A model generated the notes under the pieces. The model saw only the letters and a list, made by a program, of their open reading frames with translations. It did no database searches and was not told the origin of the DNA. From an uncultured Verrucomicrobiota bacterium (GTDB taxonomy: Bacteria > Verrucomicrobiota > Kiritimatiellia > CAIQIC01 > Lenti-01), in assembly GCA_937872095.1 (NCBI GenBank), contig CALMNW010000096.1, forward strand, positions 1 through 64,000: a stretch of DNA of 64,000 nucleotides, given 5' to 3'. The position numbers were made by a program, and so were the translations under genes. Shown one piece after another: positions 58,387 through 64,000 of this stretch. Each line of letters opens with the position of its first letter. Within the stretch, counting starts at the first letter, position 1.

Positions 58387-59535
58387 TTAGGATCTGGCTA
58401 ATTTGGGCGCGGGAAAATAATCGCGCAGGCGCGGGGGGGCGGGCAGGGCGCGCAACGCCCGGATGATTTCGTGGTCGGCCTTGGAGAAGGGAAACTCGTC
58501 GAAGCGGTTGCGCGTGGTCCAGGCGTGGCCGGCGCATTCGAGGTGGCGGGGCCGCCCGGAACGGATGCGGGCGAAATGGGCGTGGAGTTCGATGGTGAAA
58601 TGGCTGTAGGCATGGTGGACGGTGACGAGATGCGCGCCGACCTCGATGTCGAGGCCCATCTCTTCTTTCAGCTCGCGGGCGATGCATGCGGGCATGGTTT
58701 CGCCCTCCGCGATCTTGCCGCCGGGGAATTCCCACAGGCCGGCCAGCATCCCCTTTTCGGGGTTGCGCTGGGCGATCAGGATCTGGTTGCGGGCGTTGAG
58801 GATGACGGCGGCGCCGACGACTTTGTGGGGCACTTTCATTTTCTTCTTCTTTTTCGGGAACGCTGCGGGGGTTTTGGATTTCGCGGCGCGGCAGACGCCG
58901 CGCAGGGGGCAAGCGGGACAGCGGGGCGCGCGCGGGGTGCAAACCAGCGCCCCGAGCTCCATCCAGGCCTCGTTGGCTTTCGCCGGCTCGTCGCGCGGCA
59001 GCAAATCGTCGGCGAGGCGTTGGAGTTTCTTTTTCGTGGCGGGCAAGCCGATGTCGTCGGGCAGGGCCAGCAGGCGGGCGAAGACGCGAATGACGTTGCC
59101 GTCGAGAACGGCGAGGGGCAGGCCGAAGGCGAACGAAGCGATGGCGGCCACAGTGTAGGGCCCGAGGCCGGGGAGTTCGGCGAGGGCGGCGGGATCGGCG
59201 GGGAGTTTGCCGCCGTGGTCGCGCACGAGGATTTGCGCCGCTTTGTGGATTTGGCGGGCGCGGGAGTAGTAACCGAGATTCTCCCAGAGCTTGAGGACGT
59301 CCTGCAGCGGGGCGGCGGCGAGGGCGGCGGGATCGGGAAACCGGGCCAGGAAACGGCGGAAGTAGGGGATGACGGTGTCCACGCGGGTCTGCTGGAGCAT
59401 GATTTCCGAGATCCAGACGGCATACGGCCGGCGCGGTGCCGTCCGCCAAGGCAGGTCGCGCGCGTTGGCCGCGAACCACGGCAGCAGTTTCCGCCGGACG
59501 GCGGCGCGCAACGGCTGGATCGGGACGGCACACAT
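58387..59535 (-). CDS. mutY: A/G-specific adenine glycosylase MutY with NUDIX C-terminus
   Basis: Removes adenine mispaired with 8-oxoguanine. 382 aa. Glycosylase domain: catalytic E44 (ISEIMLQQTRV), helix-hairpin-helix LPGLGPYTVAAI (121-132), D145 (VLDGNVIRV), and 4Fe-4S cysteines C199, C206, C209 and C215. C-terminal NUDIX-like 8-oxoG recognition domain: VGAAVILNARNQILIAQRN, EFPGGKIAEGETMPA, ARELKEEMGL; it keeps more of the NUDIX box than most MutY C-termini. ATG 59535 is used; 59544 is an in-frame alternative. Confidence 0.95.
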   Translation of the reverse strand: MCAVPIQPLRAAVRRKLLPWFAANARDLPWRTAPRRPYAVWISEIMLQQTRVDTVIPYFRRFLARFPDPAALAAAPLQDVLKLWENLGYYSRARQIHKAAQILVRDHGGKLPADPAALAELPGLGPYTVAAIASFAFGLPLAVLDGNVIRVFARLLALPDDIGLPATKKKLQRLADDLLPRDEPAKANEAWMELGALVCTPRAPRCPACPLRGVCRAAKSKTPAAFPKKKKKMKVPHKVVGAAVILNARNQILIAQRNPEKGMLAGLWEFPGGKIAEGETMPACIARELKEEMGLDIEVGAHLVTVHHAYSHFTIELHAHFARIRSGRPRHLECAGHAWTTRNRFDEFPFSKADHEIIRALRALPAPPRLRDYFPAPKLARS

Positions 59536-59636
59536 GGGAGGCATGATAGGAGCGGCGGGCGGCGGAAGAAAGACGGAATTTTGGCTTGGGGAAGATGTTG
59601 TACGGAAAGGAAGGGGTGGCCTATACTGCCGGCAAG

Positions 59637-60425
59637 ATGAATTTTCTGGGTCAGATCGGCGCCGGCGTGCGGGGACGGCTGGGCCGGGCCGCGCGGACGA
59701 CGGCGGTGGTCTGGGCGGTGGCGACGCAAGCCGTGCGGCCCGCCATCTGGACCGCGCCCATGCGCAACGTGCTGGCGCGGCAAGTGCTCTTTACGGGACT
59801 GGAGGCGACGGGGTTCGTCGCGATGATCGCGCTGATCGTGGGGACGTTGGTGGTGGTGCAGGCGCAGTTTTGGTTGATGCGCCTGGGCCAGGCCGCGCTG
59901 ATCGGACCGATCCTGACGGCCGTCGTGTTGCGGGAACTGGGGCCGTTGCTGACGAATTTCGTGGTGATCGCCCGCAGCGGCACGGCGATCTCGACGGAAT
60001 TGGCCAGCATGAAGGTCCACGGCGAAGTGCGCGCGCTGGATGCGCAGGGCATCGATCCGTTCATCTATCTGGTGATTCCGCGCGTGCTGGGCGTGGCGGC
60101 GTCGACGTTCTGCCTCACGATCATCTTCCTGGCGGTGACGTTCATCGGCGGCTTCCTGTGCCTGTGGGTCATCGAACTGGGCGACATCGACATGGGATTG
60201 TTTTTCGGCAACGTCATCGGGGCGATCGGTCCGCGCGACGTGTTCAGCCTGCTGGCGAAGTCGATTCTGCCGGGCATGCTGACCGGGGCGATCTGCTGCG
60301 ACGAAGGACTGGCCGTGGGCGCGGCGGCCACGGAAGTGCCGATCGCGGCGACGCGCGGCGTGATGCGGTCGGTGGCGGCGCTGTTCGTGACGTCGCTGCT
60401 GATTTCGCTGATGGCGTATCTATAG
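59637..60425 (+). CDS. Mce/Mla permease, second operon
   Basis: MlaE-family permease of 262 aa. Conserved region AVVLRELGPLLTNFVVIARS, GTAISTELASMKVHGEVRA, LDAQGIDPFIYLVIPRVLG. It resembles MlaE more strictly (ELGPLLT.., AxRSG) than the first operon's permease (EMGPFMTG). It is followed by the degenerate ATPase gene (9-base gap) and the second MCE gene. ATG 59637 fits the family N-terminus. Confidence 0.93.
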   Translation: MNFLGQIGAGVRGRLGRAARTTAVVWAVATQAVRPAIWTAPMRNVLARQVLFTGLEATGFVAMIALIVGTLVVVQAQFWLMRLGQAALIGPILTAVVLRELGPLLTNFVVIARSGTAISTELASMKVHGEVRALDAQGIDPFIYLVIPRVLGVAASTFCLTIIFLAVTFIGGFLCLWVIELGDIDMGLFFGNVIGAIGPRDVFSLLAKSILPGMLTGAICCDEGLAVGAAATEVPIAATRGVMRSVAALFVTSLLISLMAYL

Positions 60426-60434
60426 GACAACGGA

Positions 60435-61085
60435 ATGGACGAACGAGAATCCAGCGAATTGATCCGGGTGGAAGCGGTGCGGGGGGCGACGCCGGGCGCG
60501 GCGTGGAGTTTTGCGGTGCCGCGCGGCGGCGCCTTGTGGATTCCGATCGGGCGCGATTCGGAGCTGGCGTGGCTGGATTGGCTGACGGGCATCGAACCGC
60601 CGCCGGCGGGACGGGTGTTCTGGAAGGGCGTGGAATGGCGGGACCGGGGCGCCGACGCCGCGTCGGCCGAACGGGGCCGGATGGGCTGCGTTTTCGCGGC
60701 GGGCGGCCTGCTGGCGAATCTGGACATGGACGAAAACGCGTGGCTGCCGTCGCGCATGCACCGCCGGGAAGGGGCGGCGGAAGCCATCGAACGGTGGGCG
60801 CGGCATTTCGGGGTGTGGCCGCTGCCGGCGGAGCGCGCGCCGCTGGTGCGCGAACGGGACCGGCAGAAAATCCTGTGGATGCGGGCGTTTTCGGGGAACC
60901 CGGACGCGCTGGTGCTGGAACGCCCGCTGCGCGACGCGGCGCCGGAAGACCGCGCCCTGTTTTTGGAAGCGGTGCGGCAGGTGCGCGCGGCCGGCGGCGC
61001 GGCGGTGTGGCTGGACGATTCGATGGATGCGGAAACGCGGGCGGCGCTGGAGCCGCTGGCGATCGCGTCGCCGGAAACGGCGTGA
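60435..61085 (+). CDS. Degenerate ABC ATPase-like protein (pseudo-MlaF)
   Basis: A 216-aa protein in the ATPase position of the second Mce operon. It aligns end to end with the ABC fold, but the catalytic motifs are gone: Walker A is IGRDSELAW (38-46) instead of GxxGxGKST; Q-loop is FAAGG without Gln (87-91); the signature is LVRERDRQK (137-145) instead of LSGGMRKR; Walker B is ALVLERP (158-164) with Arg after Glu; the H-loop His is replaced in VWLDDS (191-196). The reading frame is intact, with no stop, so it is under selection as a protein rather than a pseudogene. It could hold the permease without ATP hydrolysis or heterodimerise with MlaF from the first operon. Confidence 0.8.
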   Translation: MDERESSELIRVEAVRGATPGAAWSFAVPRGGALWIPIGRDSELAWLDWLTGIEPPPAGRVFWKGVEWRDRGADAASAERGRMGCVFAAGGLLANLDMDENAWLPSRMHRREGAAEAIERWARHFGVWPLPAERAPLVRERDRQKILWMRAFSGNPDALVLERPLRDAAPEDRALFLEAVRQVRAAGGAAVWLDDSMDAETRAALEPLAIASPETA

Positions 61086-61095
61086 GGAGCGAGGC

Positions 61096-62052
61096 ATGGC
61101 GAAGAAATTCAAATTCCGATACGTGAACGAGATCGTGGGCGGTTTCGTGCTGCTGGTGTTTTTGCTGCTGCTGGCGGGCGTGATCGTGGCCGGCCATGCG
61201 CAGCATTGGTTCGAGGCAAAGTACGTCATCGGCCTGAAGTTTCCGGCGGAAGGTTCGATGGAACTGCAAAAAGGCGCGCAGGTCATGCTGAAGGGGGCGC
61301 AGGTCGGCAGCGTGCTGGACATCCAGGTGGGCGACGACGACCAGATCACGGGCAGCATCCGGGTCCGGGGGCCGTTCATGCGGTTCGTGCGGACAGATAC
61401 GGTCGCGTGGGTGAAGAAAAAGCTGGTGGTGACCGGCGACGCCTTCATCGAACTGGGCCCCGACAAGGATCCCGTCACGGGCGAGGATCTGCCCGTCGCG
61501 GGCGCTGAATTGCCGCGGACCGGCGGAGAGATCTCCTGCAAACAAGACACGGAAATCATCCAGGTCCTGATGGATTCGCTGGAAGCCATCCGCAAGGAAG
61601 CGATCAACACCTTGTCGCTCGTGAACGGCGCCATCGCGGAATACATGGCCCTGGGCGGCACCCTGAACGATCCGGACGGCAGCCTGCAGCAGTTGCTGGC
61701 GAACCTCAACGGCCTGCTGGAAGACATCCGCAAGGGACCGGGAATCCCCGCGAAGATCCTGAACGATCCGGCGATGGCCAAAGACGTGGAAAACATCGTC
61801 GCGGAAGTGCAGAAAATCTTGGCGAAGCTGAACGCGATGGCGGCGGATCTGCAGGCGACGGTGGCAAAACTCCCGGCGATGGCCGATACCGTGGGCGGCG
61901 AGGTGGACAACTTGCCGGCGGTCGTCGGCGACGCGCAGGCGCTGATGCGCGAGTCGACCGCGCTGCTGGACGGCCTGCAAAAGCATTGGCTGCTGCGGAA
62001 ATACATGGGATCGGACGATGCCGTCCGCTCCGAGGAGGTTTTGGTGCCATGA
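61096..62052 (+). CDS. MCE-domain protein, second operon
   Basis: A 318-aa protein: membrane anchor NEIVGGFVLLVFLLLLAGVI, MCE domain (about 40-130; GSMELQKGAQVMLKGAQVGS, VKKKLVVTGDAFIELGPD), then a long helical region with coiled-coil features (IVAEVQKILAKLNAMAADLQ, ATVAKLPAMADTVGGEVDNL). It lacks the KGEGTLGKL repeats of the first operon's MCE protein. Its stop overlaps the next gene by ATGA. Confidence 0.92.
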   Translation: MAKKFKFRYVNEIVGGFVLLVFLLLLAGVIVAGHAQHWFEAKYVIGLKFPAEGSMELQKGAQVMLKGAQVGSVLDIQVGDDDQITGSIRVRGPFMRFVRTDTVAWVKKKLVVTGDAFIELGPDKDPVTGEDLPVAGAELPRTGGEISCKQDTEIIQVLMDSLEAIRKEAINTLSLVNGAIAEYMALGGTLNDPDGSLQQLLANLNGLLEDIRKGPGIPAKILNDPAMAKDVENIVAEVQKILAKLNAMAADLQATVAKLPAMADTVGGEVDNLPAVVGDAQALMRESTALLDGLQKHWLLRKYMGSDDAVRSEEVLVP

Positions 62053-62088
62053 GGACAGAGGTCAGAGGTCAGAGAGCAGAGGTCAGGA
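62049..62088 (+). repeat. Short-period repeat at a start codon (GTCAGAG word)
   Basis: ATGAGGACAGAGGTCAGAGG, TCAGAGAGCAGAGGTCAGGA: 7-8 base words around GTCAGAGG repeated four to five times. It encodes MRTEVRGQRAEVR before the lipoprotein signal; the last word (AGAGGTCAGG) provides a ribosome-site-like stretch for ATG 62088. Confidence 0.6.
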
Positions 62089-63008
62089 TGCGAAGTCCAA
62101 GATTCGCGCGCTGGATGGCGCTGTTCGCGGTGTTGCTGGCGGCGGGGTGCGCGTCGCCGCCCGCGCCGCAATTCACGGACGCGGATTGGGTGTCGGCTTC
62201 CACGACGGGGCGGAACGCCTACGAGCGCGGGGATTACCGGCGCGCAGCGGTGGCCTATGATCGGGCGGAGCAGCGGGCGCGGGCGCTGGACGACGCGGAG
62301 GCCTTGGCGCTCTCCGCCGTGAACCGCGCGACATGCCTGCTGGCGGCCGGCCAGGCCGCGGATGCCCGGAAGGGCCTCGCCGAAGCGTTGGCGGACGAGC
62401 GGATTTCGCCGGCGCGCCGCGCGGAACTGCTCGTGGCGGCGGCGCGCGTGGAAGCGGCGCTCGGAAAATCCGACGAAGCGGTCGCTCGGGCGACGGAGGC
62501 GCTCGAACGGGCGCCGTCGCCCGCGTTGCGCGCGCAGGCGCTGTTGGCGAAGAGCGGCGCGGAGTTGGCCAAAGAGGATCCGGCGGCCGCGACGAAGACG
62601 CTGGCGGGCATGTCCACGAAGGAGTGGCAACGGTTGCCGGCCTCGCTCCAGGCGGAACAAACAGACCTGCGCGCGCGGATCGCCGTTGCGGAGAAGCAGC
62701 CCGCCGCCGCCATGACCCTGCAGGACGAAGCTGCCCAACTGTGGAAACAGGCGGGGCGCCTGCCGGAAATGGCTCGCGCCTTGGCCGAAGCCGGCCGGCA
62801 AGCGCAGGCGGCCGGCGATCTCGCCGGGGCGGCCGACCGGTTCTACCGCGCCGCGCGCAGCCTGGGAGCGCAGGGGCTCCAACCGGAGGCCTTGCATGTT
62901 CTGGAAGAAGGGGTATCTTGCGCGGAACAGATTGACGACGAAGCGGTTGCGATGAAAATGGCCGGCCTTTTGGTAACTTTCCGCGACGAACAGCGACTTG
63001 GGAAATAG
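62049..63008 (+). CDS. TPR-like lipoprotein of the second Mce operon
   Basis: A 319-aa protein from ATG 62049 (ATGA overlap) or 306 aa from ATG 62088. The latter gives a clean lipoprotein signal MRSPRFARWMALFAVLLAAGC and has a purine-rich site upstream made by a short repeat, so it may be the true start. The body is helical TPR-like (GRNAYERGDYRRAAVAYDRA, LLAAGQAADARKGLAEALAD). It may couple the MCE protein to the outer membrane. Context: after the MCE gene and before SH3 and M48 proteins. Confidence 0.75.
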   Translation: MRTEVRGQRAEVRMRSPRFARWMALFAVLLAAGCASPPAPQFTDADWVSASTTGRNAYERGDYRRAAVAYDRAEQRARALDDAEALALSAVNRATCLLAAGQAADARKGLAEALADERISPARRAELLVAAARVEAALGKSDEAVARATEALERAPSPALRAQALLAKSGAELAKEDPAAATKTLAGMSTKEWQRLPASLQAEQTDLRARIAVAEKQPAAAMTLQDEAAQLWKQAGRLPEMARALAEAGRQAQAAGDLAGAADRFYRAARSLGAQGLQPEALHVLEEGVSCAEQIDDEAVAMKMAGLLVTFRDEQRLGK

Positions 63009-63027
63009 CGAAAGCGGGAGAAGGATC

Positions 63028-63489
63028 ATGAAGAAATGGATGTTGGCGTGTTGCGTGGCGTTGCTGGCCACCGGCGCGTGGGCGGCGAAAGAGATGAGCG
63101 TGCAGGTGCGCGACGGGCAGTTGCGCAACCGCGCGTCGTTCCTGGGCGCGGTGGTCGGCACGGTGGCCTACGGCGATCGCGTGACCGTGAACCAGACCCA
63201 GGCGGGCTGGTGCGAGGTGTCGGTCGCCGGCAAAACCGGCTGGATCCACGAGTCGGCGCTGACGCCGAAACGCGTCGTCATGAGCTCGGGTTCGGAAGAC
63301 GCGCGCGTCCAGTCGGTCGGCAGCGAGGAAGTCGCGCTGGCCGGCAAGGGCTTCAGCAAGGAAGTCGAAGCCGAATACAAGAAGCAGAACAAGAACCTCG
63401 ACTACGCCTGGGTGGATTGGATGGGCCAGCAGAAGATTTCGAACGCCCGCCTGGTCGAATTCCTGAAGCAGGGCGATTTGGCCCAATGA
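63028..63489 (+). CDS. Exported SH3-domain protein
   Basis: A 153-aa exported protein: signal MKKWMLACCVALLATGAWA and one bacterial SH3 domain (about 22-82; VQVRDGQLRNRASFLGAVVG, YGDRVTVNQTQAGWCEVSVA, GKTGWIHESAL). The rest is charged with EVEAEYKKQNKNLDYAWVDW. SH3b domains bind peptidoglycan or peptides. AAGGA precedes the ATG. Its stop overlaps an ATG in the next gene. Confidence 0.85.
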   Translation: MKKWMLACCVALLATGAWAAKEMSVQVRDGQLRNRASFLGAVVGTVAYGDRVTVNQTQAGWCEVSVAGKTGWIHESALTPKRVVMSSGSEDARVQSVGSEEVALAGKGFSKEVEAEYKKQNKNLDYAWVDWMGQQKISNARLVEFLKQGDLAQ

Positions 63490-63500
63490 AGGAGCGCGAC

Positions 63501-64000
63501 GTGAAAACGATTTCGACGATTCTTGCGCTGGGTCTCGCGGCGGCGGCGCTGATGGTGGCGACGACGGGCTGCGAAATGGTCAACCAGGCGACGTCCCTCG
63601 CGGCCGACGTGGCGGCCGCCGGCGGCGTCATCACGCCGGAGCAGGCCGAAAGCACCAAGCGCGTGGGCACCGCCGTGACGAAAACCTTCCAGGACATCAC
63701 GCCGGAACAGGAATACTACGTCGGCCGCACGGTGGCGGCGACGGTGCTGACGCAGTACAAGCCCCTGGCAAACGCGGATCTGAACGCCTACCTCAACGAA
63801 ATGGGCCAGGCGCTGGCGCAGTTCTCGGAGCGGCCGGAGACGTTCGGCGGCTACCACTTCCTGGCGCTGGACTCGGACGACATCAACGCTTTCGCGGCGC
63901 CGGGCGGGCTGATTCTGGCGACGCGCGGCCTCATGAAGTGCTGCCAGAACGAAGACGAACTGGCCGCGGTGCTGGCCCACGAGATCGGGCACGTCGAGAA
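63501..64000 (+). CDS. M48 family metalloprotease lipoprotein, N-terminal part (cut by right edge)
   Basis: Signal MKTISTILALGLAAAALMVA followed by TTGC lipobox, then TPEQEYYVGRTVAATVLTQY, FLALDSDDINAFAAPGGLI and the zinc motif AAVLAHEIGHVE at the edge. It belongs to the BepA/LoiP/Oma1-type periplasmic M48 peptidases. GTG 63501 is used because GGAG lies six bases before it; ATG 63486, overlapping the previous stop, is the alternative. The C-terminal part is outside the window. Confidence 0.88.
   Translation, partial: MKTISTILALGLAAAALMVATTGCEMVNQATSLAADVAAAGGVITPEQAESTKRVGTAVTKTFQDITPEQEYYVGRTVAATVLTQYKPLANADLNAYLNEMGQALAQFSERPETFGGYHFLALDSDDINAFAAPGGLILATRGLMKCCQNEDELAAVLAHEIGHVE

Noticed and set aside
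60435-61085. Pseudogene call for the degenerate ATPase
   Set aside because: The frame is intact for 216 codons, spacing to both neighbours is operonic, and hydrophobic core positions are kept, which argues for a functional protein.

Overview
The window is high-GC bacterial chromosome with dense, mostly operonic genes and no phage, plasmid or CRISPR region. Several signs point to the PVC superphylum, most likely Verrucomicrobiota or Kiritimatiellota. These are a prepilin-like gene set that resembles the four-gene 'Verru_Chthon' cassette, many GspG-type pseudopilins, large secreted proteins with lamin-tail and concanavalin/CBM-like modules, and several dispersed short-repeat families sitting at gene starts. 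No 16S rRNA is present, so this placement is inference.

Layout. 1-8 kb: 5' part of a glycogen phosphorylase; a WecD/WecE pair with a family 2 glycosyltransferase (dTDP-Fuc4NAc type surface sugar); a family 4 glycosyltransferase; and YejB/YejE ABC permeases. 7.9-15.7 kb: a secreted protein with a caspase/CHAT-like His/Cys pair, then seven prepilin-type genes in a row. 15.7-24 kb: a REP/RAYT transposase locus, two divergent secreted proteins and a Tsr3-like gene. 24-36 kb: housekeeping genes (NadE, TsaE, PdxA, SurA-like, HU, TsaB, a PabB-PabC fusion, PanD), a TPR membrane protein and a catalytically degenerate IspD-like protein. 36-43 kb: dihydropyrimidinase, a Trp-rich repeat protein and a complete Mce/Mla transporter (permease, ATPase, MCE protein), chained by ATGA overlaps, then a prenyl synthase, a flavodoxin and tRNA-Leu(GAG). 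44-52.4 kb: an FHA protein with a pseudopilin, then an exopolysaccharide operon (periplasmic SLH-like protein, outer-membrane barrel, Wzc-like kinase, Wza-like exporter, Wzy-like polymerase). 52.4-59.5 kb: a minus-strand chain DUF1573 - rhodanese - MauE/DoxX - serine dehydratase - PD-(D/E)XK nuclease, plus an MBL hydrolase, NfsB and MutY. 59.6-64 kb: a second Mce operon whose ATPase-position gene has lost every ABC ATPase motif, followed by a TPR lipoprotein, an SH3 protein and an M48 protease cut by the right edge.

The most unusual features are: (1) the pseudo-ATPase of the second Mce operon; (2) the Trp-rich LWPLY-repeat protein translationally coupled to the first Mce operon; (3) a dispersed palindrome family built on TTTTCCAC..GTGGAAAA and TTTTACGT..ACGTAAAA, one copy of which forms the N-terminal codons of that Trp-rich protein; (4) several other short-period repeats at start codons; (5) REP elements inserted in frame inside their own RAYT transposase; and (6) the IspD-like protein without catalytic residues.

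No stretch longer than about 230 bases lacks a gene. The larger gaps (8726-8927, 21866-22088, 26378-26584, 45187-45403) hold promoters or repeats as listed, or nothing recognisable (8726-8927).
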